A stretch of DNA of 13,493 bases from Deltaproteobacteria bacterium RIFCSPLOWO2_12_FULL_60_16 (GCA_001798565.1 MGSR01000109.1:1-13493), one strand, 5' to 3'; shown: positions 1-8,021, numbered from the stretch's first letter. Notes: a model not told the origin generated them from the sequence alone. Translations and numbers: made by a program.

Positions 1-219
1 CTGGCCGCCGGCATTTTCACCGAAAATGTCGAATGGGCGATGAAGTTCGCCCGCGAAGCGGAGGCGGGAAACCTTCACGTCAACTGGGGATCACAGTGGC
101 GCGTGGACCTGATGCCTTACGGCGGCCTCAAAGACTCGGGCTTCGGCAAAGAGGGGCCGCGCTACGCGGTCGAGGAAATGACCGAGCTCAAAATGGTCGT
201 GTTTCACCTTAACAGTTAG
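1..219 (+). CDS. Aldehyde dehydrogenase family protein, C-terminal fragment
   Basis: The window opens inside this gene, in frame 1, and 72 codons remain before the TAG stop. The family oxidises aldehydes to carboxylic acids with NAD(P)+. The visible part matches the family's C-terminal end: a stretch like G-N-L-H-V-N-W-G around residues 28-35 (equivalent to the G-x-x-x-V-N region), then [19 protein letters not shown], the P-x-G-G-x-K-x-S-G-x-G-x-E-G signature that packs near the active site and dimer interface, and a short tail. The catalytic Cys and Glu and the Rossmann core lie upstream of the window, so the substrate class cannot be read. The stop is 2 nt before the rph ATG, so it may be cotranscribed with rph; the functional link is unclear. 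A succinate-semialdehyde or similar dehydrogenase is possible but unsupported here. Confidence 0.88.
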   Translation: MAAGIFTENVEWAMKFAREAEAGNLHVNWGSQWRVDLMPYGGLKDSGFGKEGPRYAVEEMTELKMVVFHLNS

Positions 220-221
220 CC

Positions 222-944
222 ATGCGCGCGGACGGAAGAAAAGAACGGCAGCTGCGGCCCATCGTCATCACCCCGGGCTACATCAAGCACGCCGACGGCT
301 CGGTGTTGATCGAGGTGGGAGACACGCGCGTGATCTGCACGGCCAAGCTGGAGGAAAAGGTTCCGCCCTTTTTGCGCAACAGCGGCAAGGGCTGGATCAC
401 CGCGGAATACGGGATGCTGCCTTCCTCTTCCCAGGTGCGCATTTCCCGCGAGGCGGCGCGGGGGAGAATCGGGGGAAGAACGCACGAGATCCAGAGACTG
501 ATCGGCCGGAGCCTTCGGGCGATCGCGGATCTGAAGCAGCTCGGCGAGAAAACGGTGTGGATCGATTGCGACGTCATTCAGGCGGACGGCGGGACCCGGA
601 CGGCCTCGATTACCGGCGCCTATGTCGCGCTCGTCCATGCCTCCCGCCGCTGGTTGAAGCAGGGCGCGATCGGGAAGGATCCCATCAAAGACTCAGTGGC
701 CGCGGTGAGCGTCGGCGTCGTCGGCGGGAAAGTCCTTCTGGATCTGACTTACGAAGAAGATAGCGGCGCCGAGGTCGATATGAACTTCGTCATGACCGGG
801 TCGGGAAAATTCGTCGAGGTGCAGGGGACTGCGGAGAGCGCCCCTTTCACCAAGAGCCGGCTGGATCGCATGGCCGAGACCGCCGAGCAGGGGATCCGGG
901 AGCTGCTCAAAGTCCAAAAGAAGGTGCTGGCCGCGACACCCTAG
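222..944 (+). CDS. rph: Ribonuclease PH
   Basis: This is a phosphorolytic 3'-5' exoribonuclease that trims tRNA 3' ends and other structured RNAs, releasing nucleoside diphosphates. The 240-residue product has the usual family length and starts MRADGR, as RNase PH normally does. Visible family blocks are [18 protein letters not shown] (about 33-50), [14 protein letters not shown] (57-70), [20 protein letters not shown] (81-100) with the phosphate-binding Arg86, and [19 protein letters not shown] (116-134) with the G124-T125-R126 phosphate site. Acidic residues D180 and D186 in the [13 protein letters not shown] block fit the metal site. There is no clear Shine-Dalgarno sequence before the ATG, which lies 2 nt after the upstream stop, so translation may be coupled. 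rdgB follows within 11 nt, a common pairing. Apparently intact. Confidence 0.97.
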   Translation: MRADGRKERQLRPIVITPGYIKHADGSVLIEVGDTRVICTAKLEEKVPPFLRNSGKGWITAEYGMLPSSSQVRISREAARGRIGGRTHEIQRLIGRSLRAIADLKQLGEKTVWIDCDVIQADGGTRTASITGAYVALVHASRRWLKQGAIGKDPIKDSVAAVSVGVVGGKVLLDLTYEEDSGAEVDMNFVMTGSGKFVEVQGTAESAPFTKSRLDRMAETAEQGIRELLKVQKKVLAATP

Positions 945-955
945 CCTGCTTGGTT

Positions 956-1573
956 GTGGAACTCCTGGTGGCTACGACGAATACGGGTAAACTCGCGGAG
1001 ATCGAGGCGGTCCTGAAATATCTCCCCATCCAGGTGCTTTCTCTGAGCGCTCTTAAGGACTATCCCGAGGTAGTCGAGGACGGAACGAGCTACGAGGAAA
1101 ACGCCCGGAAAAAAGCCCGGACGTTGGCCGAGTTTTCCGGGTATCTCACCTTGGCTGATGATTCGGGTCTGGAGGTGGACGCCCTCGACGGCGCCCCGGG
1201 CATCCAGTCGGCGCGCTTTAGCGGCGCGGACGCAGATGATGCGAGAAACAACGAGAAGCTGCTCCGGGCCCTGGGCGATCTGCCGTGGGAAAAAAGAGGG
1301 GCCCGCTTTGTCTGCGTGATGGCGCTCTGTTGCCCCGCTTCGGGCAGGCGTCTGGAATGGATTTTTCACGGCGTATGCGAAGGATCGATCGCCTTTGAGC
1401 TGAGGGGACCCCGTGGGTTCGGCTATGATCCGCTCTTTTTTTATCCTCCTCTGGGCAAGACCTTTGGGGAGGTCGATCGGGCGATCAAGGGACGCTACAG
1501 TCATCGGGGCAAGGCTCTGGCAAAGCTCACGCAGGCCCTGCCCTTCGTGCTACAGAACCTCCCCAATCCTTGA
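956..1573 (+). CDS. rdgB: Non-canonical purine NTP pyrophosphatase (RdgB/HAM1 family)
   Basis: This enzyme hydrolyses dITP, XTP and ITP to monophosphates and PPi, keeping deaminated purines out of DNA and RNA. Family marks are the N-terminal strand with ATTNTGK (residues 6-12, nucleotide-binding loop), LADDSGLEVDALDGAPG (66-82) with the probable catalytic Asp69, GFGYDPLFF (154-162), and the base-recognition motif SHRGKAL (182-188). The length, 205 residues, is typical. I chose GTG at 956 because the family normally has only about five residues before A-T; an in-frame TTG at 950 would add two residues and is the alternative. There is no strong ribosome binding site. It follows rph by 11 nt, probably in one operon. 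The stop codon overlaps a likely promoter for the downstream tRNA cluster. Confidence 0.95.
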   Translation: MELLVATTNTGKLAEIEAVLKYLPIQVLSLSALKDYPEVVEDGTSYEENARKKARTLAEFSGYLTLADDSGLEVDALDGAPGIQSARFSGADADDARNNEKLLRALGDLPWEKRGARFVCVMALCCPASGRRLEWIFHGVCEGSIAFELRGPRGFGYDPLFFYPPLGKTFGEVDRAIKGRYSHRGKALAKLTQALPFVLQNLPNP

Positions 1574-1597
1574 TTTCACCCCATGCATGTGTAAAAT
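1570..1597 (+). promoter_or_regulatory. Probable sigma70-type promoter for the tRNA-Pro cluster
   Basis: A -35-like TTGATT (1570-1575), a 16-bp spacer and a -10-like TAAAAT (1592-1597) place a start near 1604, about 10 nt before the mature 5' end of tRNA-Pro. That fits a tRNA promoter with a short leader. The -35 overlaps the rdgB stop codon. Inferred from consensus only. Confidence 0.55.
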
Positions 1598-1613
1598 GGT
1601 TTCCTGTTTTCAA

Positions 1614-1690
1614 CGGGGCGTAGCGCAGCCTGGTAGCGCACCTGCCTTGGGCGCAGGGGGTCGGACGTTCAAATCGTCTCGCCCCGACCA
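1614..1690 (+). tRNA. tRNA-Pro(TGG)
   Basis: This is a 77-nt cloverleaf with a 7-bp acceptor stem CGGGGCG/CGCCCCG, a D-arm starting TAGCGCAGCC, anticodon stem CCTGC/GCAGG and loop CTTGGGC giving anticodon TGG (reads CCA and related Pro codons). The T-arm carries GTTCAAATC. The discriminator is A and the 3' CCA is encoded. It is the first gene of a five-tRNA cluster; a 95-nt spacer holding a repeat-built hairpin separates it from the next tRNA. Confidence 0.97.
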
Positions 1691-1739
1691 AAAGTTCAGT
1701 GGGCGGTCGGCAGTGGGCAGCAGGCAGTTCAAATCGTCT
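1667..1739 (+). repeat. 13-nt direct repeat, one copy inside the tRNA-Pro T-arm
   Basis: GTTCAAATCGTCT occurs at 1667-1679 (T-loop and 3' T-stem of tRNA-Pro) and again at 1727-1739, exactly 60 nt downstream, mostly in the loop of the adjacent inverted repeat. It then reads into a T-rich run. It may mark a partial duplication of the tRNA end when the spacer element arose, or may be chance. Confidence 0.6.
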
Positions 1740-1780
1740 TTTTTGTTTTCCGCCGACTGCATACTGCCTTCTGCCTACTG
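1697..1780. repeat. Heptad-repeat inverted element A (tRNA-Pro/tRNA-Arg spacer)
   Basis: The left arm (1697-1727, 31 nt) reads as 7-bp units CAGTGGG, CGGTCGG, CAGTGGG, CAGCAGG plus CAG. The right arm (1750-1780, 31 nt), read on the - strand, is CAGTAGG, CAGAAGG, CAGTATG, CAGTCGG plus CGG. The arms match at 22 of 31 positions with no gaps, and three of the mismatches would be G-U pairs in the + strand RNA. The loop is 22 nt (1728-1749) and T-rich. It fills the spacer between two tRNA genes. Confidence 0.8.
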
Positions 1781-1785
1781 ATTCC

Positions 1786-1862
1786 GCGCCAGTAGCTCAG
1801 CTGGATAGAGCAACGGCCTTCTAAGCCGTAGGTCAGGGGTTCGAATCCCTTCTGGCGCGCCA
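1786..1862 (+). tRNA. tRNA-Arg(TCT)
   Basis: This is a 77-nt cloverleaf: acceptor GCGCCAG/CTGGCGC, D-arm TAGCTCAGCTGGATAGAGC, anticodon stem ACGGC/GCCGT with loop CTTCTAA giving anticodon TCT (reads AGA). The T-arm has AGGGG TTCGAAT CCCTT. The discriminator is G and CCA is encoded. A 16-nt spacer leads to tRNA-His. Confidence 0.97.
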
Positions 1863-1878
1863 GCATGGCTCAGGATGC

Positions 1879-1956
1879 GGTGAGTGTAGCTCAACTGGTT
1901 AGAGCACTGGACTGTGGCTCCAGGGGTTGAGGGTTCAAATCCCTTCACTCACCCCA
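1879..1956 (+). tRNA. tRNA-His(GTG)
   Basis: The acceptor is GTGAGTG/CACTCAC, and an extra encoded G at 1879 can pair with the discriminator C at 1953, the G-1 identity element of bacterial tRNA-His. The anticodon stem CTGGA/TCCAG has loop CTGTGGC giving anticodon GTG. The T-loop is TTCAAAT and CCA is encoded. A 79-nt spacer with a heptad-repeat hairpin follows before tRNA-Lys. Confidence 0.97.
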
Positions 1957-1964
1957 GTTTTAAA

Positions 1965-2025
1965 AAGGCTAAAGGATGAGGGATGAAGGATAAATTTTAT
2001 ACTTTCGCCTTCCGCTTTCATCCTT
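1965..2025. repeat. Heptad-repeat inverted element B (tRNA-His/tRNA-Lys spacer)
   Basis: Left units in 7-bp register are AAGGCTA (1965-1971), AAGGATG (1972-1978), AGGGATG (1979-1985) and AAGGATA (1986-1992). The right arm (2005-2025), read on the - strand, gives AAGGATG, AAAGCGG, AAGGCGA. Paired unit by unit over 21 nt, the arms agree at 7/7, 3/7 and 5/7 positions around a 12-nt AT-rich loop. The layout is as in element A but with an unrelated unit sequence. Confidence 0.7.
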
Positions 2026-2035
2026 GTTATTGCGC

Positions 2036-2111
<76 letters not shown>

Positions 2112-2124
2112 AATTTTTGAGGGT

Positions 2125-2207
2125 GCGAGAGTGGCGGAATTGGCAGACGCACTAGACTTAGGATCTAGCGGGCAACCATGGGGGTTCGAATCCCCCCTCT
2201 CGCACCA
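2125..2207 (+). tRNA. tRNA-Leu(TAG)
   Basis: This is an 83-nt class II tRNA: acceptor GCGAGAG/CTCTCGC, D-arm TGGCGGAATTGGCAGACGC, anticodon stem CTAGA/TCTAG with loop CTTAGGA giving anticodon TAG (reads CTA). A variable arm precedes the T-arm GGGGG TTCGAAT CCCCC. The discriminator is A and CCA is encoded. It is the last tRNA of the cluster; the tig ATG is only 27 nt further on, with no visible promoter or terminator between. Confidence 0.97.
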
Positions 2208-2234
2208 CAAATCCAAGTTTGAATTTTCCAGTCT

Positions 2235-3551
2235 ATGAAAGTCGACATCGATACGGTGAGCACAGTGGAGCGCAAGCTTCGGGTGGAGCTTCCTGCGGAG
2301 TCTGTCAACGAGGAATTTGTCCGCGCCTACGAAAGTGTAAGCCAGCGCGCCAGAATCAAAGGGTTTCGCCCGGGAAAGGTTCCTCGTTCCGTCTTGAAAG
2401 GCTTTTACGGGGATGAGGTGAGGGGGCAGGTGCTCACACGTTTGGTGGAGCAGGCCTTGGGAGAAGTGATCCGCGAGCGGGGCCTGCATGTGGTTTCCCG
2501 TCCGGAAGTCGAGGCTAACGATTTGGAGGAGGGGAAGGCCTTTGCCTTTTCCGTGCTGCTCCAGGTCAAGCCGGAAATCGACGTCGGCAATTATTCAGGG
2601 CTGGAAGTAGAGAAGGTGAAGCTTCCGGTTGACGATGCGCAAGTGGAGGCTGCCTTGGGCCGTCTCCGGGAGACCCATGCGCAGCTTGAGCCCGTGGAGG
2701 ATCGTGACACAGTGGAGCGAGGCGACTGCGTGGTGCTCGATTTTGCCGGCTCGGTAGACGGCAAGGCCCTTCCCGGCGGAAAAAGCGAGAACACCTTTCT
2801 CGAATTGGGCCGGGCAAATGCCCTGCCGGAGTTCGAAGCAGCGCTCGTCGGGTTGAAAAAGAACGGCGAACATACTATTAGTGTCGCGTACCCCGAAGAT
2901 CACTTCAACCGAGAGCTGGCGGGGAAGGTGGCTACGTTTTCCGTGACGGTCCGGGAGATCAAGAGAAAGGTCCTGCCTCTTCTCGATGATGATTTTGCCA
3001 AGGATCACGGGGAGTGCGCCTCGCTCGAAGAGCTGAAACAGAAATTGCGGGCTCGGTTGGAGAGCGAGGTTCGGGAAATTCAGGAGAGAGACCTCAAGGA
3101 AAAGCTTCTCAGTCGCCTGATCGAAGCCCACCCTTTTGAAGTTCCACCCGCCATGGTGGAGCGTCAGATCCGTTTCCTCATAGAGCGGAATCAGAGTCGT
3201 CTTGCGAGCCGGGGCGCCGGTGCGTCCGGGGCGGAGCCTTCCGTGGAGCAGATGCGCAAGGAGATCGAGCCTCACGCGCTGCGGCAGGTAAAGACGACGC
3301 TGCTGGTCGAGAAAATCGCCGCCCGGGAGAAAATCGAGGTCTCGGACCAGGAGATCCAGGAAAAGGTCGAAGAGGCGGCCAGGGCGGCCGGCGAGCGCGG
3401 GCCGACGATTCGAGAAATCTACCGTCGCGAGGATGCCCGAGAGGATCTCCGCTCGCAGATGGCGTTCGATCGGACTGTGGATTTCTTGCTGGCGCGCGCC
3501 AAGGTGAAAGAAGTGGCTCCACCCATTGATGCAAAGGACAAAAAAAGCTAG
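2235..3551 (+). CDS. tig: Trigger factor (ribosome-associated chaperone/prolyl isomerase)
   Basis: Trigger factor binds ribosomal protein L23 at the exit tunnel and shields nascent chains; its FKBP domain can isomerise X-Pro bonds. The 438-residue product has the family length. The N-terminal ribosome-binding domain (about 1-115) contains the signature GFRPGKVP at 43-50. The PPIase domain spans about 155-245 (RGDCVVLDFAGSVDGKALPG at 162-181; a YPEDHFNRELAGKVATF stretch near 219-235). The C-terminal helical arms (about 250-430) are rich in charged residues, and the chain ends in a Lys-rich tail. The ATG at 2235 gives the usual MKV start; no good Shine-Dalgarno sequence lies before it. It heads the tig-clpP-clpX-lon block, a common arrangement linking folding of new chains with ATP-dependent proteolysis. 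Confidence 0.97.
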   Translation: MKVDIDTVSTVERKLRVELPAESVNEEFVRAYESVSQRARIKGFRPGKVPRSVLKGFYGDEVRGQVLTRLVEQALGEVIRERGLHVVSRPEVEANDLEEGKAFAFSVLLQVKPEIDVGNYSGLEVEKVKLPVDDAQVEAALGRLRETHAQLEPVEDRDTVERGDCVVLDFAGSVDGKALPGGKSENTFLELGRANALPEFEAALVGLKKNGEHTISVAYPEDHFNRELAGKVATFSVTVREIKRKVLPLLDDDFAKDHGECASLEELKQKLRARLESEVREIQERDLKEKLLSRLIEAHPFEVPPAMVERQIRFLIERNQSRLASRGAGASGAEPSVEQMRKEIEPHALRQVKTTLLVEKIAAREKIEVSDQEIQEKVEEAARAAGERGPTIREIYRREDAREDLRSQMAFDRTVDFLLARAKVKEVAPPIDAKDKKS

Positions 3552-3584
3552 AATGGCTATGTTGTGGAAGGAGTCCGTGGGGAT

Positions 3585-4181
3585 ATGAACTTCATCCCGA
3601 TCGTGGTGGAGCAAACGGGTAGGGGCGAAAGGGCCTATGATATTTATTCCCGCCTGCTCAAAGATCGGATTGTTTTTCTCGGCACTGTAATCACGGACGA
3701 CGTCGCGAACCTGGTCACCGCGCAACTGCTCTTTTTGGAGTCAGAGGATCCGGAGCGGGATGTGTACTTCTACATCAACACGCCGGGCGGCTCGGTCACG
3801 GCGGGACTTGCGATATACGACACCATGCAATACGTGAAGCCGCAGATCTCCACCGTGTGCGTAGGACAGGCGGCGAGCATGGGGGCGGTGCTGCTGGCCG
3901 CCGGGACCAAGGGGAAGCGGTACGCCCTGCCCCATTCGCGGATTATGATCCATCAGCCCCTGGGAGGATTCCAAGGGACCGCCTCGGATGTCGATATCCA
4001 GGCGCGGGAGATGCTGCGCATGAGGGAAGAGCTCAACAACATCCTGATGAAGCACACGGGGCAGAGCCTGAAGAAAATCGAAAAGGACACCGACCGGGAT
4101 CTGTTCATGACGGGGAAGCAGGCTCAGGAGTACGGACTGGTCGACGACGTCATAGTATCGCGACCGGACAGCAAGAAGTGA
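3585..4181 (+). CDS. clpP: ATP-dependent Clp protease proteolytic subunit
   Basis: ClpP forms a double-heptameric serine protease chamber that degrades proteins unfolded and fed in by ClpX. With the start used here (198 residues) the catalytic triad is Ser98 in GQAASMGAV, His123 in IMIHQP and Asp172 in DTDRDLF. The N-terminal [20 protein letters not shown] block and the [10 protein letters not shown] oxyanion region (about 65-74) are standard. I chose ATG 3585 because [11 protein letters not shown] matches the usual start and AGGAG at 3569-3573 lies 11 nt upstream; an in-frame GTG at 3564 would add seven residues. There is no long propeptide. It sits 33 nt after tig and 12 nt before clpX, consistent with one operon. 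Confidence 0.97.
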   Translation: MNFIPIVVEQTGRGERAYDIYSRLLKDRIVFLGTVITDDVANLVTAQLLFLESEDPERDVYFYINTPGGSVTAGLAIYDTMQYVKPQISTVCVGQAASMGAVLLAAGTKGKRYALPHSRIMIHQPLGGFQGTASDVDIQAREMLRMREELNNILMKHTGQSLKKIEKDTDRDLFMTGKQAQEYGLVDDVIVSRPDSKK

Positions 4182-4193
4182 GGCGAGAATTCT

Positions 4194-5447
4194 ATGCCAA
4201 AGCACGGTGATGACCGCTCGGGAAATCTGGTTTGCTCGTTTTGCGGCAAGAGCCAGGATGAGGTCCGCAAGTTGATCGCGGGCCCGACCGTATACATCTG
4301 TGACGAGTGTATCGATCTGTGCAACGACATCATCGCCGAGGAGTGCGATCACGAGGAGGCCCTCGCCTCGTCCTCCAGCGTTCCTAAGCCGGCGGAGATC
4401 AAGCGCGTCCTGGATCAGTACGTCATCGGCCAGGAAAGGGCGAAGAAGATCCTGGCCGTGGCGGTCCACAACCATTATAAGAGAATCGACAACCAGATGG
4501 TGACCGGGGACGTCGAGTTGCAGAAGAGCAATATTCTCCTGCTCGGGCCGACGGGCTCGGGAAAGACGCTTTTGGCCCAGACGCTGGCGCGTTTTCTGCA
4601 GGTCCCTTTTACCATCGCCGATGCGACGAGTTTGACGGAAGCCGGTTACGTTGGAGAAGACGTGGAGAATATTATTCTCAACCTGCTCCAGGCTGCGGAC
4701 TACGACGTGGAGAAGGCCCAGCGGGGGATCGTTTACATCGACGAGATCGATAAGATCTCGCGCAAGTCGGACAACCCGTCGATCACCAGGGATGTCTCAG
4801 GGGAGGGCGTGCAGCAGGCCCTGCTGAAAATCATTGAGGGGACTATGGCCAGCGTGCCGCCCAAGGGGGGAAGAAAGCACCCGCAGCAGGAATTTCTGCA
4901 GGTGGACACAACCAATATCCTCTTTCTCTGCGGCGGGGCATTCGTCGGGTTGGAAGACATTATAAGGAAGCGGACCGGGCGCAAGCGCATGGGCTTCGGG
5001 GGAGAGCTGGAGGAGCGAGACGGCCGACGGGCGAGCGAGTTGCTCCACGAGGTGCAACCCGAAGACCTGCTAAAGTTCGGACTCATTCCGGAGTTCATCG
5101 GCCGCCTGCCGGTTTTGGCGACCCTCGATGAGCTCGACGAGGGCGCGCTGGTGCGCATTCTGAAGGAGCCGAAGAACGCGCTGACCAAGCAGTATTCGAA
5201 GCTGTTCGAGATGGAGAGCGTGCACCTCAAGTTCACGGAAGAGGCGCTCCGGGCGATCGCCAGAGAGGCCATGAAACGCAAGTCCGGGGCCCGGGGTCTC
5301 AGGGCGATTATGGAAAACATCATGCTCGATGTCATGTATGAGATGCCCTCTCAACCCAATATTAAGGAAGTGATCGTCTCGGAAGAGGTGGTGACCCGCA
5401 ACGAGCCTCCGCTTATCGTTTACAGCAAGGCGGCCGAGAGCGCATAG
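4194..5447 (+). CDS. clpX: ATP-dependent Clp protease ATP-binding subunit ClpX
   Basis: ClpX is the hexameric AAA+ unfoldase that recognises degron-tagged substrates and threads them into ClpP. The 417-residue product has the N-terminal C4 zinc-binding domain (Cys14, Cys17, Cys36, Cys39), Walker A GPTGSGKT (118-125), pore-1 loop GYVGED (151-156), Walker B IVYIDEID (179-186), the RKH pore motif (227-229) and a sensor-2 region [10 protein letters not shown]. The ClpP-docking loop reads MGFGG (266-270) rather than the textbook IGF; the first position is still hydrophobic. It starts 12 nt after clpP and lon begins 10 nt after its stop, so clpP-clpX-lon is probably one transcript. All ATPase motifs look intact. 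Confidence 0.98.
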   Translation: MPKHGDDRSGNLVCSFCGKSQDEVRKLIAGPTVYICDECIDLCNDIIAEECDHEEALASSSSVPKPAEIKRVLDQYVIGQERAKKILAVAVHNHYKRIDNQMVTGDVELQKSNILLLGPTGSGKTLLAQTLARFLQVPFTIADATSLTEAGYVGEDVENIILNLLQAADYDVEKAQRGIVYIDEIDKISRKSDNPSITRDVSGEGVQQALLKIIEGTMASVPPKGGRKHPQQEFLQVDTTNILFLCGGAFVGLEDIIRKRTGRKRMGFGGELEERDGRRASELLHEVQPEDLLKFGLIPEFIGRLPVLATLDELDEGALVRILKEPKNALTKQYSKLFEMESVHLKFTEEALRAIAREAMKRKSGARGLRAIMENIMLDVMYEMPSQPNIKEVIVSEEVVTRNEPPLIVYSKAAESA

Positions 5448-5457
5448 GGGGACAGTT

Positions 5458-7926
5458 ATGTTGTTTCGCAACGATAGAAAAGACGACAAGGACAAAGAGG
5501 CCGGCGGTCTTGCCACGGTGCCTCTGCTACCCCTCCGGGATATCATTGTGTTTCCCCACATGGTCGTGCCGCTCTTCGTGGGTCGGCAGCGGTCCATCAG
5601 GGCGTTAGAGGAGGCCACCCAGAAGCAGGGGCCGATCTTTCTCTCGTCCCAAAAAGATGCGAAGACCAACGAGCCCACGGAAAACGATATCTATCGCATC
5701 GGGGTGCTGGGAAACATCGTGCAGATGCTGAAGCTCCCCGACGGCACCGTCAAGGTGCTCATCGAGGGGAAAAAGCGCGCTAAGGTCGCGCGCTTTGTGA
5801 GCCATCCGGATTTCTTCCTTGTCGAGGTGGAAGAGGTCGCAGAGGTGGTGGAAAGGAACACGGAGGTAGAGGCGCTGATCCGGGAGGTGCACAGCACGTT
5901 TGAAAACTACGTGAAGCTCAAGAAGAAGATCCCGCCCGAGATGGTCATGTCGGTGTCCTCGATCGACGACCCGGCGCGGCTCGCGGATACCATCGTCGCC
6001 CATTTAGGCATCAAGCTCGAGGATCGGCAGAATCTCTTGGAGGCCCTGAACGCCGCGGAGCGGCTGGAGAAGGTCTTGGGCCACATGCGCGCGGAGATCG
6101 AAATCCTGGAGGTGGAGCGTCGTATCCGCTCCCGTGTCAAGAAGCAGATGGAGCGCTCGCAAAAGGAGTACTATCTGAACGAGCAGATGCGCGCCATTCA
6201 GAAAGAGCTCGGGGAAAAAGACGAGTTTAAAAACGAGATTCAGGAGATCGAAGAGAAGATCAAGCAGAAAAAACTCTCGGCCGAAGCTCGGGACAAGGTC
6301 GAAAAGGAGTTAAAAAAGCTCAAGATGATGTCCCCGATGTCGGCGGAGGCAACGGTCGTGCGCAATTACGTCGACTGGATCCTGAGCCTGCCGTGGAACG
6401 AGTTTACCGATGACAAGCTCGATATCAAGGAAGCCGAGAAGGTATTGGAAGATGACCATTACGGGTTGGAGAAGGTGAAGCAGCGCATCCTGGAGTACCT
6501 GGCCGTGCAGAGCCTCGTGGGCAAGATGAAGGGTCCGATCCTTTGCCTGGTAGGCCCTCCCGGCGTGGGTAAGACCTCCCTCGGGCGCTCCATTGCCCGA
6601 GCGACCGGGCGAAAATTCGTCCGTGTCTCTCTAGGGGGAGTGCGGGATGAGGCGGAGGTCCGGGGCCATCGGCGCACCTACATCGGGGCGCTGCCGGGAA
6701 AGATCATCCAGTCGATGAAGAAGGCGGGCTCCAGCAATCCTGTCTTTCTGATGGATGAGGTCGATAAGATGTCCACGGATTTTCGCGGCGATCCTTCTTC
6801 GGCGCTGCTCGAGGTGCTGGATCCCGAGCAGAACTTTGCTTTCAATGATCACTACCTGGATCTGGACTACGACCTTTCCAAGGTCATGTTCATTACTACC
6901 GCGAATACCCTGGACCGCATTCCGCGGCCCCTTCAGGACCGCATGGAGATCATCCGGATCGCGGGGTACACGGAAATGGAGAAGCTCAATATCGCCAAGA
7001 AGTACCTGGTGGAAAAGCAGCGCGGGGCCAACGGCCTTACCCCGGAGAATATCGCGTTTACGGATAACGCGATTCTCGGGCTGGTGCGCTACTATACCAA
7101 GGAGGCGGGTGTCCGGAATCTCGATCGCGAGCTCGCTTCGATCTGCCGCAAGGTGGCGGTGGAGGTGGTCAAGAACGATAAGAGCTCCAAGATCCAGGTT
7201 GGAGGCAAGAGCCTCCACAAGTACCTGGGCCCGCCCAAGTACCGCTACGGCAAAGTCGATGCCGAACAGAGGATCGGGGTGACGACCGGGTTGGCCTGGA
7301 CCGAGCTGGGCGGCGAGTTGCTCGCCACCGAAGTGACGATCATGCCCGGCAAGGGCCAGCTCATCACCACGGGCAAGCTGGGGGATGTCATGCAGGAGTC
7401 CGCGCAGGCCGCCATGAGCTATGTCCGTTCGCGGGCCGAAGAGCTGGGATTGGAGAGGGATTTTTACCAGAAGGTGGACGTGCATATCCACGTGCCGGAG
7501 GGTTCCATCCCCAAGGACGGTCCCTCTGCCGGGATTACCATGGCAACGTCTCTGGTTTCGGCCCTGACACGCATTGCCGTCCGGCACGACCTGGCCATGA
7601 CCGGGGAGATCACGCTGAGGGGCAGGATCCTCCCTATCGGTGGATTGAAGGAGAAGATTCTGGCTGCGCATAGAGGGGGGATCAAGACGGTCCTGGTGCC
7701 CGAGGAGAACCAGAAGGATATCGAGGAAATACCGGCGACCATCTTAAAGACGGTGGAGATCGTGCCGGTTTCCCATATGGATGAGGTGCTGAAGAAAGCG
7801 CTTCTAATGGACGATCCGGACAGCCTCTTCAAGCGCAAGCGGGAACCGGCTGAAACCAAGGAGGAATCGCCCGCCTTTGACGAAAAGGATGAAGAACACC
7901 CGAGGGCGGACATTTTGCCGCAATAG
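5458..7926 (+). CDS. lon: ATP-dependent Lon protease (LonA type)
   Basis: Lon is a soluble hexameric AAA+ serine protease that degrades misfolded and short-lived regulatory proteins. The 822 residues hold the N-terminal substrate-binding domain (about 20-215, beginning [19 protein letters not shown]), a long charged coiled-coil region (about 215-295), and the AAA+ module with Walker A GPPGVGKT (366-373) and Walker B FLMDEVDK (430-437). The C-terminal protease domain has the catalytic dyad Ser690 (DGPSAGITM) and Lys733 ([14 protein letters not shown]). A charged, poorly conserved tail follows residue 785. It is soluble LonA, with no membrane segment as in LonB. A G-rich stretch just before the ATG at 5458 can serve as ribosome binding site. 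Last gene of the tig-clpP-clpX-lon block. Confidence 0.98.
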   Translation: MLFRNDRKDDKDKEAGGLATVPLLPLRDIIVFPHMVVPLFVGRQRSIRALEEATQKQGPIFLSSQKDAKTNEPTENDIYRIGVLGNIVQMLKLPDGTVKVLIEGKKRAKVARFVSHPDFFLVEVEEVAEVVERNTEVEALIREVHSTFENYVKLKKKIPPEMVMSVSSIDDPARLADTIVAHLGIKLEDRQNLLEALNAAERLEKVLGHMRAEIEILEVERRIRSRVKKQMERSQKEYYLNEQMRAIQKELGEKDEFKNEIQEIEEKIKQKKLSAEARDKVEKELKKLKMMSPMSAEATVVRNYVDWILSLPWNEFTDDKLDIKEAEKVLEDDHYGLEKVKQRILEYLAVQSLVGKMKGPILCLVGPPGVGKTSLGRSIARATGRKFVRVSLGGVRDEAEVRGHRRTYIGALPGKIIQSMKKAGSSNPVFLMDEVDKMSTDFRGDPSSALLEVLDPEQNFAFNDHYLDLDYDLSKVMFITTANTLDRIPRPLQDRMEIIRIAGYTEMEKLNIAKKYLVEKQRGANGLTPENIAFTDNAILGLVRYYTKEAGVRNLDRELASICRKVAVEVVKNDKSSKIQVGGKSLHKYLGPPKYRYGKVDAEQRIGVTTGLAWTELGGELLATEVTIMPGKGQLITTGKLGDVMQESAQAAMSYVRSRAEELGLERDFYQKVDVHIHVPEGSIPKDGPSAGITMATSLVSALTRIAVRHDLAMTGEITLRGRILPIGGLKEKILAAHRGGIKTVLVPEENQKDIEEIPATILKTVEIVPVSHMDEVLKKALLMDDPDSLFKRKREPAETKEESPAFDEKDEEHPRADILPQ

Positions 7927-7961
7927 ATCGGGCAAAATTCAGGTCCGCTGGAAGAGACGGA

Positions 7962-7991
7962 TTGACACCGGCGCCCTGGTGTGGTTATAAA
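7962..7991 (+). promoter_or_regulatory. Strong sigma70-type promoter of hup
   Basis: A perfect -35 box TTGACA (7962-7967) and a -10 TATAAA (7986-7991) are 18 bp apart, or 17 bp if TTATAA at 7985 is used. The start would fall near 7998, leaving a leader of about 38 nt. The spacer contains a small inverted repeat ACACC (7965-7969)/GGTGT (7978-7982) that could be an operator half-site pair, though it is short enough to be chance. Confidence 0.8.
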
Positions 7992-8000
7992 ATGCGATGT

Positions 8001-8021
8001 CCCGCGGGCAGGGGCCGCGGG
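8001..8021 (+). promoter_or_regulatory. GC-rich hairpin in the hup 5' leader
   Basis: CCCGCGG (8001-8007) pairs perfectly with CCGCGGG (8015-8021) around a 7-nt loop. It starts only a few nt after the predicted transcription start and ends just before the G-rich ribosome binding site of hup. This placement suggests mRNA stabilisation or translational control. Confidence 0.5.

Noticed and set aside
1697..1780. Element A as a CRISPR array or intrinsic terminator
   Set aside because: Units are 7 bp without spacers and lie in inverted arms, so not CRISPR; the T-rich run is in the loop rather than after the stem, so not a normal + strand terminator.
1413..1781. + strand frame running from inside rdgB through tRNA-Pro
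   Set aside because: It is out of frame with rdgB, and the stretch [14 protein letters not shown] is translated tRNA-Pro, a common false gene.
2595..3725. 376-codon open frame on the - strand opposite tig and the start of clpP
   Set aside because: It overlaps two well-recognised genes, has no recognisable domain and needs no separate explanation beyond codon bias of the sense strand.
4733..5335. 200-codon - strand frame opposite clpX
   Set aside because: It is Ser/Arg-rich, without motif, and fully inside clpX, whose catalytic motifs are complete.
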